Assembly: GCF_007644105.1 (NCBI RefSeq)
Contig: NZ_VFAC01000006.1
Span: forward strand, 62,001-126,000
Direction of reading: 5' to 3'
Length of the DNA stretch: 64,000 bases
Source of the DNA: Elioraea rosea
Lineage (GTDB): Bacteria; Pseudomonadota; Alphaproteobacteria; Acetobacterales; Acetobacteraceae
A program made the translations under genes and the position numbers. The notes under the pieces were generated by a model, which was not told where the DNA came from, did no database searches, and was given only the letters and a program-made list of their open reading frames with translations. Positions 1 through 8,382 of this stretch are shown here, piece by piece (position 1 is the stretch's first letter; the number at the start of each line of letters is the position of its first letter).

Positions 1-269
1 TCAGGGCGACGATCCGCACCGCCACCGCCAACCGCAACGACCAGGACGTGATCGTGCTTGGCAGCAGTCACCCGATCGGCGAGTCGCGGATCGATGTGTA
101 CGCGGAACGCGGCGTGTGGACCTGGCGCTGGCTCGACCCCGACAAGCCGCAGCGGCTCGGACCGGAGCCGCTTCCGCCAGCAGCGCGGGGCCGCCTCCCA
201 TTGAGCATCAACCAGCGCCTCCTGCCGCTGTTGCAACGGATCCAGCAGCTTGAGGGGGTACGCCGATGA
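1..269 (+). CDS. Hypothetical protein, C-terminal part (5' end outside window)
   Basis: An open frame runs in from the left edge (first full codon at 3) and stops at 267-269. About 88 residues are visible. It is open at the edge, so the start is not in the window. A GTG at 48 is available but would remove a sequence that reads smoothly through it. I do not recognise the family. The visible part has a strand-rich, Trp-containing middle (VWTWRWLDP) and a basic, Leu/Gln-rich helical end. Its stop overlaps the next start (ATGA at 266-269), so the two are very probably one transcript and translationally coupled. Function unknown. Confidence 0.55.
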   Translation, partial: RATIRTATANRNDQDVIVLGSSHPIGESRIDVYAERGVWTWRWLDPDKPQRLGPEPLPPAARGRLPLSINQRLLPLLQRIQQLEGVRR

Positions 270-799
270 GCCGCTATCGCGGTGCGCCGGAGGCGCTGCT
301 CAACCTCGTAGTCGCCGACAACAGCCACCGTGACAAGGACGGCAAGCCCAGCGTCCGCCGTGCCCGGATCCTCGACCAGTCGAACGGACGCTCCACCGGA
401 CGGATCATCAGGGCAAGCGTGCATGGGGCGCGAATGCGGGGAGAGCGCGACCGCACAATCCCATACGCCTATTTTTTCGAGTATGCGCATCGTGTGCTCT
501 ATCGCGGCACCGTCCGCTTTCCCGTCAAGGTCGACCTCTTCGATCCGAACCCCACCGATGAGGTGATCAGGGATCCTTCGAGGCCGCTGCGGATCCTGGA
601 GACGGTCGAGGAGGTGATCGAGCCGAACCATTTCCTGTTCCGCCTCGCTGGAACGTTCCACGCCGTGTACATGGACGACGCCGTCTTCAACGAGCTGTCC
701 CGCGATGCGCGCTATGGGCTGCAGTTCGGCACGGCGCTGGACGTGGAGTTTCTCAACTGCGAGAAGGATTTTGACCCCGATGGCGAGACCACCGGGTAG
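266..799 (+). CDS. Hypothetical protein of 177 aa, coupled to the preceding gene
   Basis: The ATG at 266 overlaps the stop of the upstream gene by four bases. The protein is charged and soluble, with no signal peptide or membrane segment. The N-terminal third is basic (DKDGKPSVRRARI); the centre is rich in aromatics (YAYFFEYAHRVLYRG), followed by a strand-rich part and an acidic tail. Local base use includes runs such as attttttcg that are less GC-rich than the neighbours, a weak hint of different ancestry. It ends six bases before the convergent cyclase gene. I cannot assign a family. Confidence 0.6.
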   Translation: MSRYRGAPEALLNLVVADNSHRDKDGKPSVRRARILDQSNGRSTGRIIRASVHGARMRGERDRTIPYAYFFEYAHRVLYRGTVRFPVKVDLFDPNPTDEVIRDPSRPLRILETVEEVIEPNHFLFRLAGTFHAVYMDDAVFNELSRDARYGLQFGTALDVEFLNCEKDFDPDGETTG

Positions 800-804
800 T
801 CGGC

Positions 805-3465
805 TCACGCCGGGGCTGCGCTGGACAGGGCCCGCACCCGCGCCAGCAGCCCCACCCGCACATCCTGCTGGAACATGAACCCCATCCCGGCCGCCAGGGC
901 CACGGCACGTTCCAGCATCTCCGCCCCCTCCTCCACCGCCCCGCACTCGGCTTCCGCTGCACCCAGGAAGCCGAGGGCGACGGGGCGCATCAACTCGGCC
1001 TCCGCCTCGTCGCACAGGCTCACCGCCTCGCGCAGCGGGCCCCTCGCCGTCTGGGCGTCGCCGCGCCGCCAGTGCAGGAAACCTTCCGCGATGCGGACGA
1101 AGATCCAGTTGAAGGGGCGGACGTCGCCCGCCACCGTCGCCAGCGCCGTCGCGAGTGTCTCCTCCGCCTCGGCGAAGCGTTCGGCGTCGGCGAGCGCGCG
1201 CACGCGATAGCTCAGCGCCGTCGCCGCGAGCGCGCGGTCGAGCCCGTAGCGCCCCAACACCGAGGGATGCTCCGCCCCGGCCGCCACTTCGGCCATCTCA
1301 TCGGCCGCCTCATCCATCCGCAGCAGCCCGATATGCGCGAGCCCCCTCTGGAAGATCGCGCGCAGCCTCAGCGCCGCGTCCCCCGTCTCCTCGGCAAGCG
1401 CCAGCGCGCGGGCGCAGGCGGCGAGCGCGTCCTGGTAGGCGCCGGCGAGCCAGGCATGGAGCGCGGTGTGGATATGGAGCTGGCCAAGCCGCGCCGGGTC
1501 GCCCAGCCTCTCGGCCGGCGCGCCGGCCTCGTCGAGCCGCGCGCGAAGCTCGGCGATCCGCCCCAAGCGATGCAGCGGCTGGCGCATGTCGAAGCGGAGG
1601 TCGACGGCGAGCGCCAGCGTCTCCTCGTCCTGCGGAAGGCGCTCGAGCGCGTCGAGCGCATCGGAGAAGAACGCCACCGCCGTCCGGTTGGCGTTGCGCG
1701 CGGCCGCGCGCCTGCCCGCCTCGCGCGCCTGCCTGACGGCGAGGGACCAGAGCTCGCCGAGCCGCGCGTGCCGCGCCAACGTCTCGGGCTGTCCCGTGCC
1801 GGCATCCATCAGCGCCGCTGCCGCGCGGCCGTGCAGCAGGCGTCGCCGCGCCAGCGTCATGCCGATATAGGCGACATCCTGGTAGAGCGCGTGGCCGCAT
1901 TCCCAGCGGGCAAAGCCGGGGATGGCGGCGAGCCGTGCGAGCCCTCCGCGTGCCAGCGTCACCGCTGCCGGGCCGATCGCGGTCTCGGCAGTGTCGAGCA
2001 CGGCGGCGATCATCGTCTCGTCGGCCGGGTCGCCGAGCACGGCGAGCGCCTCGAGCACCGCCTTCTCATCCTCCCCGAGCCGGTCGATGCGCGCGGCGAT
2101 GAGGCCGCGCGTCGTGGCCGGAACCCGCGGCGGCGCTGGGTCGCGCAGCGCCTCCACCTCCGCCTCGATGAACAGCGGGTTGCCTGCGCCGCGCTCCGCC
2201 GCGCGAGAAGCCGCCTCCCCCGCGCCGGGCCCGAGCAACTCGGCCGCAAGGGTCCTCGCATCCTCCGCCGCCAGGGGCTGTACCGGCACGACGGTGACCG
2301 TTCCGCCGTCGGCCCATGAGGGAGCCCGGTCTGGACGCCATCCGAGCAGGAGAAGCACGGGCGCCGAGCCGATCCGTTCCAGAACCGACCCGATCACCCG
2401 TTCCGTTTCCGGGTCGGTCCAGTGCAGGTCGTCGAGCACGAGCACGGTGGTGCCGCTGGCTGCCGCGCCGAGCAGAGTCTCCGCGGCGGCAGCGATCATC
2501 CGCCTCCCGCGAATGGCTGGGTCGAGCGCCGCCCAGGCCTTGCCAGGCCGGGCCGGGTCAAGGAGCGCGTCGATTGCTTCCTCGTCCTCAGCGCCCACGT
2601 CCTGCCGTTCGAGCGGGAACGCGTCCTCTCCGCGGCCGAGGGTCCGCCTCAGCATCGGCCGGAGAGGGTGGAAGGCCGCGTCCTCCCGCCAGCGGGTGCA
2701 GCGCCCCTGGATGATCCGCGCCGCGCCCCCAATGCGGGAAAGGAACTCCCGCAGGATGCGCGACTTGCCCGTCCCGGCCTCCCCGACGAGGGCCACTGCC
2801 CGCCCCGCCCCGGAGGCGGCCTGTGCGAACGCCTCCTCGAGGGTGGCAAGCTCCCGCCGCCGGTCCACGAAGGGAGAGAGCATCCGCTCCGGCGGCAGGT
2901 CGAGGCGCGTCAGCGAGGGGTCGGCCCGCTCGAGCGCGAAGGTCTCGATCGCGCCGGGAAAGCCGCGCAACTCTACCGCGCCCACTGGCCGTGCGGTGAC
3001 CCTGTGTCCAGCGATGGCGAGCGTCGCGGCACTCACCCAGATCGCGCCCGGTTCGGCGTGCTGTTGCAGCCGTGCGGCGAGATGCATCGTCTCCCCTGCC
3101 GCCTCGATCGTGCCGCTCGGCTCATAGGCGTGGACCACCACCTCCCCCGAGTTGATGCCGATGCGAAGGCGAAGCTCCGGCATCGCGGCCGCGAGGGCCG
3201 ACCGCATGGCCAGCGCCGCGCAGCACGCGGCGAGCGCATGGTCCTCCTGCGCAACCGGCGCGCCGAACAGCACCATGAGCCCGTCGCCGGTCATCTGGCC
3301 AACCGTTCCGCCATAGTGTCGTGCCGCCGTGGTCAGCAGGTCGATCACAGGCCGAAGCACTCTTTCGAAGAAAACCTCCGGGTCCTCCCCGGCTACCAGG
3401 CGGGTCGAGCCCACGAGGTCGGCGAACAGGACGGTGACGACCTTCCGCCCGCGTGCAGGCTGCAT
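805..3465 (-). CDS. Class III nucleotide cyclase domain fused to AAA ATPase and TPR-like region
   Basis: A predicted cytoplasmic signalling protein of 886 aa. Residues about 8-155 form a class III cyclase domain with both metal-binding aspartates (D16 in FADLVGST, D61 in TGDGLMVLFGAP). A large P-loop ATPase domain follows, with Walker A GEAGTGKS at 228-235 and a Walker B-like VLVLDDLHW. The C-terminal third is Ala/Leu-rich helical repeats resembling TPRs. The Lys that usually selects adenine before the second Asp is absent, so cyclase activity and substrate (cAMP, cGMP or none) are uncertain. The frame stays open upstream to 3666, but those residues look like non-coding translation and cross most of the divergent promoter region. 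I chose the ATG at 3465, directly before the cyclase core. Divergent from the monooxygenase-TRAP genes, it may regulate them. Confidence 0.85.
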   Translation of the reverse strand: MQPARGRKVVTVLFADLVGSTRLVAGEDPEVFFERVLRPVIDLLTTAARHYGGTVGQMTGDGLMVLFGAPVAQEDHALAACCAALAMRSALAAAMPELRLRIGINSGEVVVHAYEPSGTIEAAGETMHLAARLQQHAEPGAIWVSAATLAIAGHRVTARPVGAVELRGFPGAIETFALERADPSLTRLDLPPERMLSPFVDRRRELATLEEAFAQAASGAGRAVALVGEAGTGKSRILREFLSRIGGAARIIQGRCTRWREDAAFHPLRPMLRRTLGRGEDAFPLERQDVGAEDEEAIDALLDPARPGKAWAALDPAIRGRRMIAAAAETLLGAAASGTTVLVLDDLHWTDPETERVIGSVLERIGSAPVLLLLGWRPDRAPSWADGGTVTVVPVQPLAAEDARTLAAELLGPGAGEAASRAAERGAGNPLFIEAEVEALRDPAPPRVPATTRGLIAARIDRLGEDEKAVLEALAVLGDPADETMIAAVLDTAETAIGPAAVTLARGGLARLAAIPGFARWECGHALYQDVAYIGMTLARRRLLHGRAAAALMDAGTGQPETLARHARLGELWSLAVRQAREAGRRAAARNANRTAVAFFSDALDALERLPQDEETLALAVDLRFDMRQPLHRLGRIAELRARLDEAGAPAERLGDPARLGQLHIHTALHAWLAGAYQDALAACARALALAEETGDAALRLRAIFQRGLAHIGLLRMDEAADEMAEVAAGAEHPSVLGRYGLDRALAATALSYRVRALADAERFAEAEETLATALATVAGDVRPFNWIFVRIAEGFLHWRRGDAQTARGPLREAVSLCDEAEAELMRPVALGFLGAAEAECGAVEEGAEMLERAVALAAGMGFMFQQDVRVGLLARVRALSSAAPA

Positions 3466-3645
3466 GGTCACCACTGCCGCGCCCTTCGCCGAAGGCCCGT
3501 TGCTGCGCAATGCCCGATCTCCCGATTGGCCCCTTTTCGATCCCACAATGTGGCGCGGCGGCCGATCAACCCGCAAGCGAAAGGGTTCCTTGCCGGGTCG
3601 CGGGTCGCCCACCATCATCACCAGCCTGTCTGGCGAGGAGCCTCG
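3466..3645. promoter_or_regulatory. Divergent intergenic region, cyclase gene / flavin monooxygenase
   Basis: These 180 bases separate two genes that point away from each other, so both promoters must lie here. I see a small perfect palindrome CCACAATGTGG (3543-3553) and a GAGGAG ribosome-binding site at 3635-3640 for the rightward gene. I found no convincing -35/-10 pair on either strand. Confidence 0.35.
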
Positions 3646-5082
3646 ATGGACGTCCTGCCTGCGCACGCGCCGCTGTCCGGTGGCCTCGCCGCTCTCGAGG
3701 CGCGCGTTGCGCGCGACCTCGCCCTGATCGCCTATCCGGAGCCGCGCTGGGTTCCCGGGCGCGTCTCTGGGTCTGGCGAGCCAATCCTCGACGTGCTCGT
3801 GGTGGGCGCCGGCCAGGGCGGGCTCGTGACGCTGTTCGCCCTGCTGCGCGACCGTGTCACCAACATCCTCGCGATCGACCGCAAGCCCGAAGGCCAGGAA
3901 GGCCCGTGGCGGGACTTCGCGCGGATGGTCACGCTTCGGTCATGGAAGACCGTCACCGGCCCCGATCTCGACATCCCGTCCCTCACCTTCCAGTCCTGGT
4001 TCGAGGCGCAATGGGGCGAAGCGGCGTTCGAGGCGCTCGGCAAGATCCCGAAAGGCATGTGGGCCGACTATCTCCTGTGGTACCGCCGCGTCCTCGGCCT
4101 GCCGGTGCGCAACGGGATGGAGCTCGTCTCGCTCGCCCCCGGCGCAGACGGCCTCGCGGCCACGCTCCGCGAGGCGGGGCAGCAGCGAACGGTCGTTGCC
4201 CGCAAGGTCGTGCTCGTGACAGGGATCGAGACGCCGGGGCGGTGGTGGATGCCGGAGTTCATCGCCGCCCTTCCCAGCCACCTCCGCGCCCACACTGCCG
4301 AGGCGATCGACTTCGCCGCGCTCTCTGGCAAGCGCGTCGCGGTGCTGGGCGCCGGCGCCTCGGCCTTCGACAACGCCGCGACCGCGCTCGAGCACGGCGC
4401 GCAGGTCACCCTCTGCTGCAGGCGGCCCGAGCTGCAGCGTGTCCAGCCCTACAAGCAGATCAGCCACGCCGGCTTCTTCCGCGGCTTCCCGCACCTGCCC
4501 GATGCGCAGCGCTGGCGGTGGATGAACCATCTCCTCTCCGTCCGCGAGGCCTTCCCCCGCGAGACCTGGGAACGCGCCACGCGCCATGCCGGCTTCACGC
4601 TGCGCACGGGCTCGCCCTGGCTCGGCGCGCGGGCCCGCGGCGATCATGTCGAGATCGATACGCCGCAGAGCGTGCTCGAGGCCGATTTCATCATCTGCGG
4701 CACGGGTTTCGAGATGGATATCTCGGCCCATCCGGCGCTCTGGCCCCATGCCGGGCTGATCGCGACATGGGGCGATCGCCACACGCCGGCCGAGGGGGAG
4801 GAGAACCCGCGCCTTGCACGCTTTCCCTACCTCACTGCCGGCTTCGCGCTCACCGAGAAGATGCCCGGCACCGCGCCGTGGCTTGCCAACATCCACCTCT
4901 TCAGCTTCGGCGCCACGGTGAGCTTCGGTCCCTCGGGAAGCTCGATCAACGCGATGAAGTTCGCCGCCCCGCGCCTCGCGCAGGCGATCGCGGCCGATCT
5001 CTTCGCGGCCGATGCCGAGGCGCACTACCAGGCCATGCTCGCCTACGACACGCCGGAGTTTCCGCTTCCAGGCGAGACGTGA
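3646..5082 (+). CDS. FAD-dependent, NAD(P)-binding monooxygenase-like protein
   Basis: A 478-aa flavoprotein related to flavin-containing monooxygenases and Lys/Orn N-hydroxylases. The FAD Rossmann motif GAGQGG is at 54-59 and a second nucleotide-binding motif GAGASA at 235-240. The sequence ICGTGFEMD resembles the conserved ATG motif of these enzymes. The Baeyer-Villiger fingerprint FxGxxxHxxxW is not present, so I do not call it a BVMO. The frame is open far upstream, but ATG 3646 has a GAGGAG site six bases away and begins the conserved part. The stop is 50 bases before dctP, suggesting that the TRAP transporter imports the substrate this enzyme oxidises (inference). Confidence 0.85.
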   Translation: MDVLPAHAPLSGGLAALEARVARDLALIAYPEPRWVPGRVSGSGEPILDVLVVGAGQGGLVTLFALLRDRVTNILAIDRKPEGQEGPWRDFARMVTLRSWKTVTGPDLDIPSLTFQSWFEAQWGEAAFEALGKIPKGMWADYLLWYRRVLGLPVRNGMELVSLAPGADGLAATLREAGQQRTVVARKVVLVTGIETPGRWWMPEFIAALPSHLRAHTAEAIDFAALSGKRVAVLGAGASAFDNAATALEHGAQVTLCCRRPELQRVQPYKQISHAGFFRGFPHLPDAQRWRWMNHLLSVREAFPRETWERATRHAGFTLRTGSPWLGARARGDHVEIDTPQSVLEADFIICGTGFEMDISAHPALWPHAGLIATWGDRHTPAEGEENPRLARFPYLTAGFALTEKMPGTAPWLANIHLFSFGATVSFGPSGSSINAMKFAAPRLAQAIAADLFAADAEAHYQAMLAYDTPEFPLPGET

Positions 5083-5083
5083 C

Positions 5084-5098
5084 TGGCACGGAACATGC
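5084..5098 (+). promoter_or_regulatory. Sigma-54 (-24/-12) promoter candidate for dctPQM
   Basis: The sequence TGGCACG-GAAC-ATGC matches the sigma-54 consensus TGGCACG-N4-TTGC with one mismatch and exact spacing. It lies 35-49 bases upstream of the dctP start and begins two bases after the monooxygenase stop. No enhancer-binding activator gene is in the window. Confidence 0.35.
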
Positions 5099-5132
5099 CT
5101 GACCGGATGCCTCGACCGAACGGGAGACACAG

Positions 5133-6164
5133 ATGCTTCGCCGAAGCCTGATCGCCGCCGCCCTCGCCGCCTCCGCGCTTCTGCCCAGCCCGGAGGCAAG
5201 CGCACAGAGCTTCACCTTCCGCCTGCACTCCTTCTCCTCGCCCACGGCGCTCGACCATACGATGCATCTCGACCGCTGGGCCGAGGCGGTCGGCCGCGAC
5301 AGCGGCGGGCGCATCAGGGTCGAGCTCTATCCGGCGCTGCAACTCGGCGGCCAGGCGCGCGACCTCGTCCAGCAACTCGAGGACGGCGTCGTCGACATCA
5401 TCTGGACGGTGCCGGGCTTTACGCCAGGGCGGTTCCCCGGAACGGAAGGGCTCGAGCTTCCCTTCGTCAACACGGGCACCTCGGCAACGATGAGCCCGGC
5501 GGCGATGGAGTTCGCCGAGAAGCACCTCGCCGCCACCGAGTATCGCGGCATCAAGATCATCTCCATCCATTCGACAGACCGGTCCGTGCTGCACACGACG
5601 CGCAAGCCGGTGCGCACGCTCGAGGATTTCAGGGGCTTGCGCATCCGCGTCGCCGGCCGGTTCATCGGCGAGGCGATGACGGCCTTCGGCGCCACGCCCG
5701 TCGGCATCCCGCTTCCCGGCGTGTACGAGGCGCTCGCCCGCGGGCAGGTCGACGGGATGATGATTAACTGGGCCATCACCGCGCCCTACCGTTTCCACGA
5801 GGTGGCGAAGTTCCACACCGACAGCGCGGTGTTCCAGGGCATGCTGCTCACCCTGATGAACGGCCGCTCCTATGACCGGCTTCCGGCAGACCTCAAGGCG
5901 GTGATCGACCGCAACAGCGGCATCGACTACGCGCGGAAGATGGGCGAGATCTGGGACAGCCAGACACCCAGTGCGATCGCCGCCAACCGCGACGCGCCTG
6001 GCAACGAGATCATCACGATCGACGATGCCGAGCGTGCGCGCTGGATCGCCGCCGCGCAGCCTGTGCACCAGAGCTGGATCCGCGAAATGAACCGCCTCAG
6101 CCGGCCCGGCCAGCAGATGTACGACGACCTGATGGCCATCACCGCGAAGCATGGGCGGCGCTGA
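5133..6164 (+). CDS. dctP: TRAP transporter periplasmic solute-binding protein, DctP family
   Basis: The 343-aa periplasmic receptor of a tripartite ATP-independent transporter. It has an N-terminal Sec signal (MLRRSLIAAALAASALL, cleavage near ASAQS). The mature part shows DctP family features: the FRGLRIRV-type segment after an HTTRKPVRTLEDF stretch, the conserved arginine region that binds carboxylates, and VDGMMINW near the hinge. ATG 5133 is preceded by GGGAG at 5122-5126. It overlaps dctQ by 14 bases. The ligand is probably an organic acid, but the exact substrate cannot be read from sequence. Confidence 0.93.
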   Translation: MLRRSLIAAALAASALLPSPEASAQSFTFRLHSFSSPTALDHTMHLDRWAEAVGRDSGGRIRVELYPALQLGGQARDLVQQLEDGVVDIIWTVPGFTPGRFPGTEGLELPFVNTGTSATMSPAAMEFAEKHLAATEYRGIKIISIHSTDRSVLHTTRKPVRTLEDFRGLRIRVAGRFIGEAMTAFGATPVGIPLPGVYEALARGQVDGMMINWAITAPYRFHEVAKFHTDSAVFQGMLLTLMNGRSYDRLPADLKAVIDRNSGIDYARKMGEIWDSQTPSAIAANRDAPGNEIITIDDAERARWIAAAQPVHQSWIREMNRLSRPGQQMYDDLMAITAKHGRR

Positions 6165-6645
6165 GGCGCCGCGCACCGGGCTGCTTGCTGCGGCGGCGCG
6201 CGGCCTCGCCATCGCTGGCGGGCTGCTGCTCGTCGCCGCCATGGCGGTGACGGTCGCCTCCGTCCTGCGCGCCTCCTTCGGCCGGCCGATCCTCGGCGAT
6301 ACCGAGATCGTCGAGATGCTGGTCGGCGTCGCGATAGCCTGGTTCATGCCCTGGTGCCAGGTGCGCGGTGCGCATGTGCGGCTCGATGTGTTCACCGCGC
6401 GCGCGCCCCGTGCCGTGCGCACCGCGCTCGATGCGGCGGCGGGCCTCCTCGTCGCGCTCGTCGTCTCGGTGCTCGCCTGGCGGCTGGTCCAGGGCGGGCT
6501 CGATGCGCATGACCGCGCGCGCGAGACGATGTTCCTGCAGATCCCGTTCTGGTGGGGCTACGGGGCGGCCGCGCTCGGCATGCTTCTCTGGGCCGCGGCG
6601 GCGATCGAGGGCGCTCTGGCGGGCTTCAGGCGCCCGAGCCCGTGA
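6151..6645 (+). CDS. dctQ: TRAP transporter small permease, DctQ family
   Basis: A 164-aa inner-membrane protein with four predicted helices: AIAGGLLLVAAMAVTVASVL, the EIVEMLVGVAIAWFMPW segment typical of DctQ, AAAGLLVALVVSVLAW and WGYGAAALGMLLWAAAAI. It bridges the periplasmic receptor and the large permease. ATG 6151 lies inside the end of dctP and its stop overlaps the GTG of dctM (GTGA), so all three are translationally coupled. Confidence 0.9.
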   Translation: MGGAEAPRTGLLAAAARGLAIAGGLLLVAAMAVTVASVLRASFGRPILGDTEIVEMLVGVAIAWFMPWCQVRGAHVRLDVFTARAPRAVRTALDAAAGLLVALVVSVLAWRLVQGGLDAHDRARETMFLQIPFWWGYGAAALGMLLWAAAAIEGALAGFRRPSP

Positions 6646-7958
6646 ACCCGCACGATATCGGCGTCGCGATGTTCGCGGGAGTTGCCGTTCTCCTGCTCGC
6701 CCGCGTTCCCGTCGGCGTGGCGATGCTGCTCGCGGGCGGCGCGGGCTATGCCGCCATCACCGGCTGGTGGCCACTTCTCAACACGCTGAAGACGCTGACC
6801 TTCAGCCGCTTCTCCTCGTACACGCTCTCCGTCATCCCGTTGTTCCTGCTGATGGGCGAGTTCGCGACGAAGGGCGGCATGAACGCCGCGCTGTTCCGCG
6901 CCGCGCGCGCCTGGTTCGGCCACTGGCGCGGCGGTCTCGCGGTCGCAACGATCGGCGGCTGCGCGGCCTTCGGCGCGATCTGCGGCTCCTCCCTCGCGAC
7001 GGCTGCTACGATGAGCCAGGTGGCGGGGCCGGAGATGCGCAAGGCCGGCTACTCACCCGCGCTCGCCACGGGCACGCTCGCCGCTGGCGGCACGCTCGGC
7101 ATCCTCATTCCGCCTTCGGTCATCCTCGTCATCTACGCGATCTACACCGAGCAATCGATCGGCAACCTCTTCGTCGCAGCGGCGATCCCGGGTCTGCTCG
7201 CGACGGTCGGCTACATGCTGGTGGTCAACCTGCATGCGCGCCTCGCGCCCGGCTCCGCGCCCGCCGCGCCGCGCCTTCCCTGGGCCGAACGCGTCGCGAT
7301 GAGCCGCGAGATCTGGCCGGCAGCCTGCGTGTTCCTTCTCGTCGTCATCGGCATCTATGCCGGCTGGTTCTCGCCCACCGAGGGCGCGGCGGTGGGTGCG
7401 GCAGCAGTGGGGCTCCTGGCCGCGACGGTCGGCGGCATGCGGCTTCGCGGCATCGGCGAGAGCCTGCTCGCGACCGCGGAGACGACGGCGCTGATGTTCC
7501 TCATCCTGCTCGGGGCGGAACTGTTCTCCGCCGCCCTCGCGCTGTCGCGCCTGCCCGCCTCGCTCTCTGGGTGGGTCGTCTCCCTCGGCCTCGCGCCGCT
7601 TGCGGTGCTCGCCATCATCCTCACGATCTACCTCGTGCTCGGCTGCGCGATGGAAAGCCTCGCGATGGTACTGCTGACGCTTCCCGTGTTCCTGCCGGTG
7701 ATGCTCGCGCTCGATTTCGGCCTGTCGCAGACGCAGCTTCTCGTCTGGTTCGGCATCCTCGTTCTCGTCGCCGTCGAAGTCGGCATGATCTCGCCGCCCT
7801 TCGGGTTGAACCTGTTCGTCATCAACGCCATGGCGAAGGACGTTCCGATCACGGAAACCTGGCGCGGCGTGCTCGGGTTCTGCGCGTCCGATGTCGTCCG
7901 CCTCGCCCTGCTGGTCGCCTTCCCCGCCCTGTCGCTCTGGCTTCCGGGACTGTCCTGA
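6642..7958 (+). CDS. dctM: TRAP transporter large permease, DctM family
   Basis: The 438-aa ion-coupled transport subunit with about 12 hydrophobic segments. Family hallmarks are visible: VIPLFLLMGEFATKGGM, GGCAAFGAICGSSLATAATM, GTLGILIPPSVILVIYAIYTEQSIG and the late VEVGMISPPFGLNLFVIN. I start it at GTG 6642, which overlaps the dctQ stop and gives the normal family length. The frame is open about 90 bases further up, but that part lies inside dctQ. It completes a self-contained dctPQM operon. Confidence 0.93.
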   Translation: MNPHDIGVAMFAGVAVLLLARVPVGVAMLLAGGAGYAAITGWWPLLNTLKTLTFSRFSSYTLSVIPLFLLMGEFATKGGMNAALFRAARAWFGHWRGGLAVATIGGCAAFGAICGSSLATAATMSQVAGPEMRKAGYSPALATGTLAAGGTLGILIPPSVILVIYAIYTEQSIGNLFVAAAIPGLLATVGYMLVVNLHARLAPGSAPAAPRLPWAERVAMSREIWPAACVFLLVVIGIYAGWFSPTEGAAVGAAAVGLLAATVGGMRLRGIGESLLATAETTALMFLILLGAELFSAALALSRLPASLSGWVVSLGLAPLAVLAIILTIYLVLGCAMESLAMVLLTLPVFLPVMLALDFGLSQTQLLVWFGILVLVAVEVGMISPPFGLNLFVINAMAKDVPITETWRGVLGFCASDVVRLALLVAFPALSLWLPGLS

Positions 7959-8054
7959 CCCCGTGTGACGCGCGGCATACAGGAGGATGTTCCGCTGTGG
8001 GATCGTTCCCGCGCGGTGCAGGACTGGCCTGCCCCGCAAGGCGGAGAGACGACG

Positions 8055-8294
8055 ATGACGCTCACAGTTGCCCAGCTTCGTGCCATCCCGCTGCTCGTGC
8101 TCGGCGCGGGCGTGTTCGTGCTTGCCGCGACCCATGAGATGCCGGCCGACATGGCAGGCCCGGCGATCGACATCCCTGCCCTGCACGACGCGGCCTACGC
8201 GATCGGCCCTGACCCGTCCGCCTGCGCGGAGAGCGCCTCGCCCGATTGCGTGATCGACGCGCCAGCCGGGCGCGTGCTTGCCGGGGGCCCCTGA
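8055..8294 (+). CDS. Small hypothetical secreted or membrane-anchored protein
   Basis: A 79-aa protein with one hydrophobic segment near the N terminus (IPLLVLGAGVFVLAA) followed by a polar, acidic tail with two cysteines (SACAESASPDC). ATG 8055 has GGAGAG at 8043-8048. It lies 96 bases after dctM in the same direction and could be the last gene of that transcript. No family recognised. The Cys pair could form a disulfide in the periplasm (inference). Confidence 0.5.
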   Translation: MTLTVAQLRAIPLLVLGAGVFVLAATHEMPADMAGPAIDIPALHDAAYAIGPDPSACAESASPDCVIDAPAGRVLAGGP

Positions 8295-8323
8295 CTCCTC
8301 CCCCCCCTCCCCCCCGGAGACGT

Positions 8324-8364
8324 GATTGCGCGGGCCGCGCCCTGGCCGTTAGGCTCGCGCAATC
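8324..8364. terminator. Perfect 9-bp inverted repeat before the DUF937 gene
   Basis: Arms GATTGCGCG (8324-8332) and CGCGCAATC (8356-8364) are perfectly complementary, and the loop contains another GGCC/GGCC pairing. No T-run follows, so it is not a classic intrinsic terminator. It could end the TRAP transcript or fold in the leader of the next gene, whose start is 19 bases away. A C-rich tract precedes it at about 8297-8315. Confidence 0.4.
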
Positions 8365-8382
8365 AAACGGGGGAGAGACATC

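Noticed and set aside
3466-3666. N-terminal extension of the cyclase protein up to 3666
   Set aside because: It would cross most of the divergent promoter region and lacks family similarity.
3646-5082. Baeyer-Villiger monooxygenase
   Set aside because: The FxGxxxHxxxW fingerprint is missing between the two nucleotide-binding motifs.
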